A stretch of 64,000 bases of DNA from Meloidogyne chitwoodi (Eukaryota; Nematoda; Chromadorea; Rhabditida; Meloidogynidae), in the NCBI GenBank assembly GCA_015183035.1, contig JACZZP010000001.1:496001-560000 (forward strand). Reading direction: 5' to 3'. Below are positions 1 through 10,204 of the stretch, in pieces. How positions within the stretch are numbered: the first letter of the stretch is position 1; each line of letters starts with the position of its first letter. The notes under the pieces were generated by a model, which did not search any database, was not told where the DNA came from, and saw only the letters and a program-made list of their open reading frames with translations. A program made the position numbers and the translations under genes.

Positions 1-43
1 CTTAAGAAATGGTCAATCTCTTATTTGAGAAAGGCTTCTGTAT

Positions 44-166
44 ACATTTCGTACCTCTATTGCACGACATTTCGTCTCTACGGCAAAAAAACTATATTTC
101 GTTTACCCGAGCCTACGATTTTTTGCCGTTGGGACGAAATGTCGTGCATTTCGTTGCACGAAATGT
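44..166. repeat. Hairpin repeat with ACATTTCGT ends, copy 1 of 3
   Basis: The block starts ACATTTCGT and ends with its complement ACGAAATGT. It carries a second inverted pair (CGACATTTCGTC and GACGAAATGTCG) around a core with ACGGCAAAAAA and TTTTTTGCCGT. Related copies lie at 28915-29039 and 54909-55029. It looks like a small non-autonomous foldback element; no clear target duplication was seen. Confidence 0.75.
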
Positions 167-377
167 CCGGACAAGTTGAAAAAAGAAGGAAATTAAACTT
201 ATTGTTAGTCGCGGCCAGTTAATCGCTAAGGGCATTTTTAATTAAATTAGAGATAGAGTAAAATTTTTGGCATATAAAATATGGAAACATTGAAAATGAA
301 AATAAATTTTGGTAAAAACCGCATAAACTAATATGTCAAAATAAACGGTAAAATTTAATTTTAATAAAACAAAAATA

Positions 378-1237
378 GGTACTTTTCCGTTATGGCGGCA
401 ATTTCTGCTACTTTTTGTCCGCAAATTTTTTTTCTTTCTTTATTATATTGGAGGCATAAATCAACAATTTTTGCTAAAATATCATCAAATGCATCAACTT
501 TTCTTGATACAGGTAACTGAAACTCACAAAACCATAGGGGGGGGGAGTAAGCTCAGTTTATGTGATTACTGCGGCTGCACTTAAATTATTTTCACTGAAT
601 TAATTATTTTGTTTTAATTTGCGCCGTAGAATAACGCACGTATCAAAAGCCAACCAGCCATGGGCGCTAAAATGAAGATGTGATAAAACACTCCCAATAG
701 GTCCAAGTTTGGCGTGTTTCCAGCAAAGTTCGATCCTTCATAACTTTGTTAAAAATCGTTCAATCAAGACGATTTTGGTCTCATTCGATAGGTCTCGAAG
801 AGCTCTTTCGAATGAGCTATCATACTCATTCGAATTTTTTACCCCAAAATGTGCTTACTCCCCCCTTTGGTTTTTCAAGTTTCAGGGACCTGTATCTCAG
901 CGAGTATTCGTCTCCGGCAAGAAATTCTTATATAATCGTGCTCAGCTCGACGAGAGGAATCGATTGATATATTACATGTTTCAAGCTCGGACCCGATATA
1001 CTAAAGCGACCCCAAAAGTTGGAAAGAGTAATTTAGAAAAAATATATAAGTAAATATATATAGTGAATTAATGTATCAACGATCATATTATTGGAGAGTT
1101 TTCCCATTCGCTTTATATAATCTTTTTTTTGGGAAAAATTAAAATATATGTTGATTTATGCCTCCAATATAATAAAGAAAGAAAAAAAATTTGCGGACAA
1201 AAAGTAGCAGAAATTGCCGCCATAACGGAAAAGTACC
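378..1237. mobile_element. hAT-like MITE, 860 bp, 8-bp target duplication
   Basis: The ends are GGTACTTTTCCG and its complement, and terminal inverted repeats of about 88 bp match almost perfectly (378-466 and 1149-1237). CAAAAATA flanks it directly at 370-377 and 1238-1245, an 8-bp target duplication as made by hAT transposases. The centre (about 500-960) is related in reverse orientation to the MITE at 55216-55846. Open frames inside (for example 709-1053) show no recognisable domain and are probably chance. It sits just past the stop codon of the neighbouring F-box gene. Confidence 0.85.
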
Positions 1238-1269
1238 CAAAAATATATTAATAAACAAAACAAATTAAT

Positions 1270-2447
1270 TTAAATAACTCGATTAATTTTAATGTAATTA
1301 ATAAAATTGCTATCATTTAAGGACCATATTATTATAAACATAATTTTGGAGTTGTGAATATTTTTAATTTTATAATATTTTTCTCTAATACTACTTTCAT
1401 TCATTTCAATTCCTCTAATAATTAATTCAGAACGAAGCAAGTTATTCCAACAAAACCTAATTTTATTCACCATTTTTGATAAATCTTTTGATGTTTCGAT
1501 ATGCTAAATATTTAAATTAATTTTTGATTTAATCTACCCTAATTAACTTACATTTATAAGATTATTGTAAAGTGCAATTTGATTATAATTAGATTGATCC
1601 AAACAAATTTTAGGAATTCTATGACCTTCATTTGACAATAAATTAAATAAAAAGTTATTGTTTTCTCCTGTGGTGTTAACTTCTTCGAAACTTATATCAA
1701 GATTTTCACTAATAACTAAACAATCAAGAGTAAATTTCAAAACATCAATATTTTGAATATTAATATAAGCGCTTTCGCAATTAAATTTTAATTTATTAAT
1801 TTCTTCATTATCAAAGAGTAATTTAATCATCTCCGGATTGAAAATAAAATCCTCAAAGTGAATAAATTCAAAAGTACAGCGGAAGAGTTGCTTTAACCAA
1901 TAACGAACAATTTGAAATTCCTCAATATTTTTAGGATTAAAGGGCAATTCCAAATAAAATTCTTTTTTCTCTGAGTTTCCTATTAAATAAAAATATTTAT
2001 TTAAATAAGAAATATTTTCTAAATATTAAAAAAATATTTAATATAACCTTTGATATAATAAAGTAAAGGTCCACTTTTGTCAGAAATTGCTGTATCTACT
2101 AAAAAGACAGGAATTTTTTTGTCAATAGCAGATAACCACTAAATAAAAAAATTAAAATTTAATAAAATGTAAACCTTTTGTCGAAGTTGATTACTCAAAG
2201 GATCGTTTACCATAAAATTTCTCACAAAATTGGAATGAAACAATTCAGACTTTATACTAACTTCACAAAGTCCCGAAAAATCTGAAGTTTTAAAAAGGAG
2301 TTCTTCGAATTCTTTACGTGCCAATTCATCTTTGTATTTATTAATAAAATAATAAAAGTATTTATTAGTCCGTTTAATTTTGAGCAATTCATCGAAGTTG
2401 AGATTTTTGAGAATTTTAAGTTGAATTTCTGCAGGTAAATATTCCAT
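1270..2447 (-). CDS. F-box family A protein (copy A1)
   Basis: Four exons, complement of 1270-1503, 1552-1979, 2048-2138 and 2175-2447, give 341 aa with introns of 48, 68 and 36 bp. Residues 1-45 form an F-box ([13 protein letters not shown], then a leucine/phenylalanine-rich helix pair), the Skp1-docking module of SCF ubiquitin ligases. Exon 2 starts with tryptophan (WLSAIDKKIPVF). Exon 3 codes the long conserved domain with [32 protein letters not shown] and FTLDCLVISE. Exon 4 carries RSELIIRGIEM and KIKNIHNSK. No signal peptide or membrane segment is visible, so it is probably intracellular. The role as substrate adaptor is inferred; the C-terminal domains match nothing I can name. Confidence 0.85.
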
Positions 2448-2592
2448 TATTTTTTAAGCTAAAAATAATTTAAAAAATGGAAAAATGAAAGATTATCTAA
2501 TCAAAAATTAAATTGCATGGTAAAAAAACAACAAATAAAATAAAATAAGAGTCATTTTAATAAAAAAAATAAAATTATATAATAAAAACAAA

Positions 2593-3859
2593 TTAATTTC
2601 TATATAATCGATTAATTTCAATGCAATGAATAAGATTTCTATCAACAATATTGAATTTCCATAAAATTAAAAAAACCATCTTAGAGTCATTAATATTTGT
2701 AATTTTATAGAATTTGAATCCCAAGAATCTATCGTTATTTCTACGAATTTCAACTCCTTTAACAAGTAATTCAGAACGAGTGCAGTATTCGCTTTTGCAA
2801 TTAAATTCAATTTTAGCCACCATTTTTGATAAATCTTTTGATGTTTCAATATGCTAAATTTTTGAATTTATAAAAAGATCTCCTAATACCCTTCTTACAT
2901 TTATAATAAGATTGTAGAGTGTAGTTGGACGGCTTATATCGACAAAATTAACCTTAGGAATTCCTGAGTTTGACAAGAAATTAAATAAAATGATGTTTTC
3001 TTCTTCTTTAATTTGGCGTGACGTAAAATTTATCTGAAGCTGTTCACTGATGACCAAAGAATCAAAAATAAATTTCCAACCACCAGCATTCTTCTTATTA
3101 AAGAAAATAATAGCCTCTTGGCAATCAAATTTTAATTTGGTAATTTCATGATTGTCAAAAAGTAATTTAATTATCTCTGGATTGATAATAAACTCATTAA
3201 AGTAAATAACATCAAAAACAGAGCGAAGAACTTTCAATAACCAATAACGAATAGTCACCAATTCCTCGATGGTTTGCGGAAATAATGGCAATTTAAAATA
3301 AAAATTCTTTTTCCTCAATCCTTTTACTAAATTATAAAGATATTAATGGATTTAAATATAAATTTTTGTTTTTGTAAAATCAATAAATTTAAATAAATAT
3401 TAACCTTCCAGATCAAAATGTAAAGCCACATATTCGTAACAAGCAAAGTTCTAAAATTTTTCAGAAAAATATCATTTTAAGAATAAACTAAAGAAATACC
3501 CCAAGAGTTAAATTAATAGGAATTTGTTCATCCACAACATGTTGCCACTGAAAAATTAATTTCTAAAACTTTAATAAAAATGTCAAACCTTCTTTTTAAG
3601 ATTATCACTCAAAATAAGATCCTTTTTTTCAAATTTTAGTATATTATCAGTTCCAAACGTCTTAATTTAATAAAATTAAAAAAACAAACTAAAATCAAAT
3701 TACAAAAGTGAGTTCTTCGAATCTTTTAGGAGGAAATTCATCTTTATATTTATTTATAAAAAAATAAAAATATCGATTGCTTTGCTTGAATGACAACAAT
3801 TCCTCAAAGTTGAGATGTTTAAATATTTGAAGCAATATTTCTGCTGGTAAGTTATCCAT
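2593..3859 (-). CDS. F-box family A protein (copy A2, six exons)
   Basis: Exons are the complement of 2593-2853, 2899-3320, 3405-3450, 3500-3547, 3589-3660 and 3704-3859; the total is 334 aa and the frame is open throughout. It starts MDNLPAEILLQIF. Compared with copy A1 it has two extra introns, one after LTF in the F-box exon and one after the WQHVVDEQIP segment. The same six-exon form recurs in the genes at 21712, 52142, 54400 and 62056, so family A has two structural subtypes. The last exon reads CTRSELLVKGVE and KITNINDSK. It sits about 140 bp upstream of copy A1 in the same direction. Confidence 0.8.
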
Positions 3860-3957
3860 ATTATTTTTTGACTTTTAAACTAAAATTTAACAATAAAAAT
3901 TAAATAACAATAAATTATAAAATAAATATAAGCTGAACTAAATTTAACTTAAAACGC

Positions 3958-4856
3958 GTAGGTCACAGTGCTTACATTCAGTTGACAGAGCGCGCATAGC
4001 AAACAGAAGAAAAGTGTCTATGCGCTAAGTGTCAATCTGGTAAGTTAAGCAACGGTGAGGTACAATGGAAAGAAAAGAAGAGAGAAGGCGAAATAGTCAG
4101 CAGCGTAAAAAGTGACAAAAGGGTCAACGAGAAGAAAAGGTTATAAAATGGTCAATGAGAAAAATTTTTGGCCATAACTTTCTTCAAAATTTTTAAATCA
4201 CTTTAATTTTTGTTTCATTTGACACAGCATTAAAAATTGAACAATCTCATAAATTTTTCTTAGATAATCGTTGATTTTACAACTACCATGAAAATTGTAA
4301 GCTCCTAAAACAGGATCCTCCAATCCATATTTTTTCTAATTTTGTAGCCCTATTGTTACTATGCAACTCTACAAAATTTTAAGAAAAAATAACTTGATTT
4401 GGATAAGTTATGGTTTTTTGAAAATCCTGATCATTTACTATGTTTTTGATCATAACTTCCTTCAAATCTTTCCAATCTTTTTTATTTTGGTTTCAGACGA
4501 CTCAGCTTTATGAGTTACGTCATAATTGGTCAAAACTAAGCTTATTCATGCGCATTCTTATGATTTTTTGCTCTTGTTTTCATCTAAAATTAAAGCTGTA
4601 TTAATTCTCTAAAAAATGTATATGAGCCTATAAAATTTTTTGAACAAAATCTTGAAACAATTAACTATAAAATGGATAGACAGATTTAAAATCGTATAAG
4701 CCGTTTTCGAGATATTGGATTTTAAATTAGGTAACCTTTTTCTGCGTAAAATGAAAACGAGAGTAATGCTTAAAACGAGAGAGTGAATTATAGAAAGAAA
4801 AAAAACGAGAGACTACACAAATTTTGCTATGCGCGCGTTGTGAGCACTGTGGTAGG
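3958..4856. mobile_element. Probable MITE with imperfect terminal inverted repeats
   Basis: The left end (TCACAGTGCTTACA, then GCGCGCATAGCAAA) matches, inverted, the right end (TTTGCTATGCGCGC, then TGTGAGCACTGT). The interior is AT-rich with no coding sign. The boundaries are approximate and no target duplication was fixed, so this call is weaker than for the other MITEs. Confidence 0.5.
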
Positions 4857-5695
4857 TAAAAGTATTTCAGTGCAGCCATTTATTTTTAGTCATTTCAGTG
4901 CCAACAAAATAATTGACCAGTTATTTGGCCGTTTCAATGCCATAACCATTAGAAGCTGTGACAAAACGGCAACGTACCTTTGACTGTCTACTGTCTCATT
5001 TTTAACACTATATTTCTAAGATCCTAATTTTTCAATTATTTACCATAATTAATGGGCAAAATTGTTGAATCTTTCTGTTTTTTTAATTAAATATTTGTTT
5101 TACTTTATAAAACATGTTTAATTGGATTATTGAAGTTTCTTTTGAATAATCATCTTGAAAAGGTTTCATTTTAATAAATTTTAGTGTTTTTTCTCGTTTT
5201 ATTGGCTTTCTGCTGTCGATAAAAATATTCCAGTTTTTATTAAAGGATTCATTTAAAAGTTCGTGAACGCAAAAAAAAACGTGAAGATGATAATTTTTTT
5301 TAAATAATGTTAAATATTTTTTTTAATAATTTTATTTTTTAAACTTAAAATTATTTACACATTTATTTATTTTAAACAAAAAATTAAATACAAAATACTC
5401 CAATTCACAATTATAAGGAATATACTAAAAAATAAAATTATATATACCTATACGAACAAAAAGAATATATTTACCTATTTTCTATTTATTGATTTACAAC
5501 ATTTTGTTTTTCTTCTCAATTCTAGATAAGAGCACCTCTTTTGTTTTGGAAGAAAAGACTTATTTTTTGAGGGTTCTTAGTAGACTCATGATGGACGCCG
5601 TAAAGTACCTTCCATTGTGTGCGTGCAGCAGTTTCGGTTTCCGATGTAGCAATAGAATATATAAACAACTCTTAATAAAAAACTTGAGTAAAATA
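4857..5695. other. AT-rich interval without a recognised gene
   Basis: Around 4978-5045 lies a partial, plus-oriented copy of a dispersed repeat of about 90 bp (TTTGACTGTCTACTGTC, then a T-rich stretch and TATTTCTAAGA). Fuller copies lie at 42421-42532, 45298-45385 and 59828-59945. Open frames at 4783-4983 and 5489-5707 have no recognisable domain; I treat them as chance. Confidence 0.5.
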
Positions 5696-6042
5696 TTAAA
5701 AGTTTAAAATAATACTGCAATCCTTGAGAATATGGTCTTTATTCTTGAGAACAATTTTGACTTCCTTAATCTCATTCGGCTTCAGTAAGCCATAACGTGG
5801 CACAGTCTCAATAATTGAAGGTCTAAAAGAATTATTTTAAAATAAATTTAATTTTATTTACTTACATCTCGGAAATAATTTTGAAGATTTTAAAATTGTT
5901 TTCGTTATTGGCAATACATGTCATATAGAATGGCTTTTCTTCTTTTGTAACTGAAAAATTAATTGTTTTCTCAGGTATTGTCAACCTTAATTATAAAGGA
6001 TTTTTTACAAAAATAGGTTAAAATAAACAAAAAAACTCACAT
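5696..6042 (-). CDS. Small MSP-domain-like protein, split start codon
   Basis: Exons are the complement of 5696-5822, 5866-5985 and 6041-6042, giving 82 aa. The first intron (donor GTGAG) splits the ATG after AT; the G comes from exon 2, which begins MLTIPEKTINFS. Strand-like segments (FYMTCIANNENNFKIFKI) and the VPRYGLLKPNEIKEV motif resemble the part of the major sperm protein fold around the conserved ...P.CGVLDPKEAV... stretch. At 82 residues it is shorter than a full MSP domain (about 125), so it may be a reduced single-domain relative. A TATA box about 105 bp upstream of the split ATG supports transcription. MSP-fold proteins serve in sperm motility and in membrane contact; which applies here is unknown. 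Confidence 0.55.
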
Positions 6043-6144
6043 TTTAAAACAGAACAACAACGTACAAATAACAGATGACCAATTTAGAATAAATATAAAT
6101 AAAGAAGACCAAAAGTAAATTTATTAATCGAGAAACAAGCTTGC

Positions 6145-6151
6145 TTTTATA
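6145..6151 (-). promoter_or_regulatory. TATA box of the MSP-like gene
   Basis: On the minus strand the sequence reads AGTATAAAAGCAAGC, about 105 bp before the split start codon. The TATAAAAGC core is shared with the F-box promoters in this window. Confidence 0.5.
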
Positions 6152-7204
6152 CTAAACTTTTTTTTAAATTTGTAAAAACATTTTAATTATTTTTCTATAA
6201 CGCATTGAAGTTAAAATTTAACGAGAAATAAAATGATCGCTTTGATGTATACAATTAATAAAATTAAATCTAAATAACCCACTTTTTTCTGTTTTTAAAG
6301 TTGAATTAATTTTTTGAGTGAAATATATTCTTTTGACATTTCTAGTAATTCTAAATAATTTATTATAAAAATATAATTTAATTTATTATTAATTTACCCA
6401 ATTTTCATAAAACAAAAAGAATTAAAATCAAATAAATGTTTTAATTGAGTTAATTTTGATTCAAAATTAATTGAAGGTTTCCAACATTGAATTTTAAAAA
6501 ATATTTATTAATTTATGGATTTATAGGTAATTATAAAGAAGAAAATCCTTTAAAAGATAAATAATTAAATTAATTAATTAATTAAATCATTTAAATAAAT
6601 TCTATTCCAAACAATCATCTGAATTTAATTTAAATAAAATATTTATAAAATATTAAATAAATAAAAATAATAATTATTTATTGTTTTTTGTTTAATAGAT
6701 TTTTTATAATTAGTACTAAATTGTAAATATTGACAAAATGAAAAATATCTCTTCCTTTTTAAATTATTTTTAAATATTAATAACTAATTTAAAAATTTAT
6801 TATTTTTTATATTTAAATATTATATGTATTATTGAATTAAAAATAAAATTAAAAAAAATAATAATTCCACATTTTTTAAACAAATTAAAATTTCTTCCAA
6901 ATATTTTATTAATTTTATATATAGCTAAAATATATTTAAATCAGCTTTAGCTTCACAATGATGATTTCTTCCTTCATATTTATAATGGTTTAATTTCAGT
7001 ATTTAATGAAATTTAATAAATTATTAAATACGTAAATTAGAATCAGAAAAGTTCTTAGCAGATCTAAAAAATTAATTTTTAAAAAATAATATATCTGATT
7101 TATATTTTATTAAATTTAATTTAAAAAAAACCCAATTTCAATCAAATAATTTAAACAATATTTTTTTTCATTTTCAGGAATTTCAAAAAATAATTTTCAT
7201 CATT
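6152..7204. other. Very AT-rich spacer, no gene seen
   Basis: The stretch is almost all A and T with stop codons in every frame. I see no repeat longer than short ATTTAA runs and no RNA-like structure. Confidence 0.6.
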
Positions 7205-7551
7205 TTCTTCTTCTCTTTATTTTCTTCTTCTCTTTATTTTCTTCTTCTCTTTATTTTCTTCTTCTCTTTATTTTCTTCTTCTCTTTATTTTCTTCTTCTC
7301 TTTATTTTCTTCTTCTCTTTATTTTCTTCTTCTCTTTATTTTCTTCTTCTCTTTATTTTCTTCTTCTCTTTATTTTCTTCTTCTCTTTATTTTCTTCTTC
7401 TCTTTATTTTCTTCTTCTCTTTATTTTCTTCTTCTCTTTATTTTCTTCTTCTCTTTATTTTCTTCTTCTCTTTATTTTCTTCTTCTCTTTATTTTCTTCT
7501 TCTCTTTATTTTCTTCTTCTCTTTATTTTCTTCTTCTCTTTATTTTCTTCA
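7205..7551. repeat. 17-bp minisatellite, about 20 copies
   Basis: The unit CTTCTTCTCTTTATTTT is repeated head to tail with almost no variation. One strand is pure pyrimidine apart from the single A per unit. Confidence 0.95.
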
Positions 7552-8035
7552 ATTAATTTATAAAAATCTTTAATAAAATCATTTATTAATATTTTCAAAA
7601 AAGTACCATTTTTAGTATTTATTATATATTTTTTAAATTAAAATCAATTCCTTAGGTTAAATTTTTAATAAACTATTATTTAAAAGAATTAATTTAAAAA
7701 ATATTCATCATTTTAATTTATAACTTTAAATAAAATAAATAAATAATTAATTAAATAAACGTTCAGATAATTGGCGCTAAATAAGCCATTATTTTCATTT
7801 TTTTGTTCTGTGAATTAAAAAAAAAATTTTTATTTATTTTAATTAATTAAACAAATTGATTTTTCTTTTAATAATTGTTGTTCCCTTAAATAAATAAATT
7901 AATATTTTTTTATTAAATTATTTTTATTGAATAAATCTAATTATATAATTGAGAATGTTTGTCTGTTTGTTTGGCTTTTTATAGACAAATGATTGGGGTA
8001 AGTGAAAGTGGGGGGGTTTATAGTAAAAGTTTGCA

Positions 8036-8165
8036 ACTTGAAAATAAACTTGAATAGGGCTTAAGTTTGAAATGAAAATAAACTTGAAATTAAAACTTGA
8101 AAATAAACTTGAAATTAAAACTTGAAAATAAACATGAAATTAAAACTTGAAAATAAACTTAGAAC
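8036..8165. repeat. Short degenerate repeat of AACTTGAAAATAAAC type
   Basis: About five imperfect copies of a 24-bp unit (AACTTGAAAATAAACTTGAA followed by ATTA) run up to the TATA box at 8174. Confidence 0.8.
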
Positions 8166-8173
8166 TTGGATAC

Positions 8174-8180
8174 TATAAAA
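8174..8180 (+). promoter_or_regulatory. Possible TATA box before the repeat-coding frame
   Basis: ACTATAAAAACC lies 91 bp before the ATG at 8265, with GATCAGTC about 20 bp downstream as a possible initiator. The context fits a promoter, but the gene it would serve is uncertain. Confidence 0.35.
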
Positions 8181-8264
8181 ACCCTGTATTTTGATCAGTC
8201 TTTAACGCCACTACATTTCAACACTACAAACATAAACAACGCTCTTTGCTGGATTTGCTTCAAT

Positions 8265-8417
8265 ATGGACGCCGACGAACCTTGCTGTTCTAACGACGCC
8301 GACGTACCTTGCTGTTCCAGTGACGCCGACGAACCTTGCTGCTCCAGTGACGCCGACGAACCCTGCTGCTCCAGTGACGCCAGACGAAAAAGGAGGAGTC
8401 GTGCTGAGGAGTCTTAG
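8265..8417 (+). CDS. Candidate repeat protein, DADEPCCSS type
   Basis: From ATG 8265 the frame codes 50 aa: four copies of a 9-residue unit (DADEPCCSS with small changes) and a basic tail RRKRRSRAEES. The DNA units are 27 bp long. In the fourth unit one extra A (about 8382) shifts the frame; without it the reading would continue through the 15-bp array (LSQRH repeats) to a stop at 9391-9393. Four of the six frames of that array are open simply because its unit is a multiple of three, so the long frame proves nothing by itself. The paired cysteines and the TATA box keep this worth listing. I do not recognise the protein. Confidence 0.3.
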   Translation: MDADEPCCSNDADVPCCSSDADEPCCSSDADEPCCSSDARRKRRSRAEES

Positions 8418-9380
8418 TCAAAGACACTTGAGTCAGAGACACTTGAGTCAGAGACACTTGAGTCAGAGACACTTGAGTCAGAGACACTTGAGTCAGAGAC
8501 ACTTGAGTCAGAGACACTTGAGTCAGAGACACTTGAGTCAGAGACACTTGAGTCAGAGACACTTGAGTCAGAGACACTTGAGTCAGAGACACTTGAGTCA
8601 GAGACACTTGAGTCAGAGACACTTGAGTCAGAGACACTTGAGTCAGAGACACTTGAGTCAGAGACACTTGAGTCAGAGACACTTGAGTCAGAGACACTTG
8701 AGTCAGAGACACTTGAGTCAGAGACACTTGAGTCAGAGACACTTGAGTCAGAGACACTTGAGTCAGAGACACTTGAGTCAGAGACACTTGAGTCAGAGAC
8801 ACTTGAGTCAGAGACACTTGAGTCAGAGACACTTGAGTCAGAGACGCTTGAGTCAGAGACGCTTGAGTCAGAGACGCTTGAGTCAGAGACGCTTGAGTCA
8901 GAGACACTTGAGTCAGAGACACTTGAGTCAGAGACACTTGAGTCAGAGACACTTGAGTCAGAGACACTTGAGTCAGAGACACTTGAGTCAGAGACACTTG
9001 AGTCAGAGACACTTGAGTCAGAGACACTTGAGTCAGAGACACTTGAGTCAGAGACACTTGAGTCAGAGACACTTGAGTCAGAGACACTTGAGTCAGAGAC
9101 ACTTGAGTCAGAGACACTTGAGTCAGAGACACTTGAGTCAGAGACACTTGAGTCAGAGACACTTGAGTCAGAGACACTTGAGTCAGAGACACTTGAGTCA
9201 GAGACACTTGAGTCAGAGACACTTGAGTCAGAGACACTTGAGTCAGAGACACTTGAGTCAGAGACACTTGAGTCAGAGACACTTGAGTCAGAGACACTTG
9301 AGTCAGAGACACTTGAGTCAGAGACACTTGAGTCAGAGACACTTGAGTCAGAGACACTTGAGTCAGAGACACTTGAGTCT
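8418..9380. repeat. 15-bp minisatellite, about 64 copies
   Basis: The unit ACTTGAGTCAGAGAC is repeated almost perfectly. Four consecutive units (about 8846-8905) carry GCTTGAGTCAGAGAC instead, a variant block that shows local duplication. On the plus strand it can read LSQRH or LESET, on the minus strand SLTQV or VSDSS. Confidence 0.97.
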
Positions 9381-9540
9381 ATTTAAGAGGTAATTTAAGC
9401 TGATAGACATGAGTAAGATAAACGTAATTTTGAGTAAGAGATAGTTGAATCTGAGTAAGAGGCACTTAAGTGAGACACTGAGCCTGAGTGAGAGACATTT
9501 GTTTCTGAATAAGAGACACTTGAGTCAGAAACATTAGAGT
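9381..9540. repeat. Decayed tail of the 15-bp array
   Basis: Units related to CTGAGTAAGAGACACTTGAG continue with substitutions and indels, so the array once extended further and has diverged at this edge. Confidence 0.75.
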
Positions 9541-9627
9541 CTCAGTATTTATGTGTTTTGTTCTTTTAAAAAGTTTGTAAGTCTAAAGTTTTTATTGTCA
9601 GAATATTTTAAGTTTATTGTTTTTTTG

Positions 9628-9668
9628 CTAGCGGAGAAGGACGGCCGAAGGGCGTCCATCTCCGCTAG
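9628..9668. other. GC-rich hairpin
   Basis: CTAGCGGAGAAGGACG pairs with CGTCCATCTCCGCTAG (one mismatch) around a loop of about 9 bases. It is by far the most GC-rich short block for several kilobases and may form a stable stem in RNA or DNA. The function is unknown. Confidence 0.7.
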
Positions 9669-10204
9669 TTAATAAAAAATTGGAAATATATTATTTATTA
9701 AAAATGTGGAGCTAAACTTGCGGACCGAAACTTGCGGATCTCCCACAAAACGTAAATTTACAAGAAATGTTCTAAACGACTAATCAAAGCTTCAGTTTCA
9801 ATTTTTTGAAAAATGAGCAATATGCGTCAGATTCACAATTTTTCAAAAACTGAAGCATATTGCTTCAGTTTTCAAAAAATTTATCAATTTATAACAAATT
9901 GATGCTCTAAAATGTCTTTATTTTAATCAATATTCTTCGTGCAACAGTTATTTTTTAAATTAAAATTGAAAGAATTAAAAAAGAATAAATAGCTTAGATT
10001 TTTGTTTAATTTATTTACTTTCTGATAAAAATGGGATTTTATATTAAAATTTATTTTTTAAATTTATTTACTATTTAATATTTATATTTTTAACCCAAAT
10101 GAGCGAAATAAGAAAGACAAAATTAATATTAGTTCGCAAAAAGGGTTAGATAACCGACAGATATTTGTATTTATAGTGTCTTGTAGATTATATTTCAGTT
10201 ATTT
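9669..10204. other. AT-rich spacer before the satellite
   Basis: No gene was seen. Two short inverted copies of a CTTCAGTTTT/ATTTTTTGAAAA motif lie at about 9790-9890. Confidence 0.5.

Noticed and set aside
709..1053. 114-codon plus frame near the left end
   Set aside because: It lies inside the inverted-repeat element 378-1237 and overlaps another open frame; no domain is recognisable.
8290..9372. Long minus-strand frame of SLTQV pentapeptides
   Set aside because: The 15-bp unit leaves four of six frames open, so length is not evidence; no promoter or start context was seen on this strand.
8418..9380. 15-bp array as telomeric repeat
   Set aside because: It is internal, flanked by unique sequence on both sides, and does not resemble TTAGGC; nothing supports a chromosome end.
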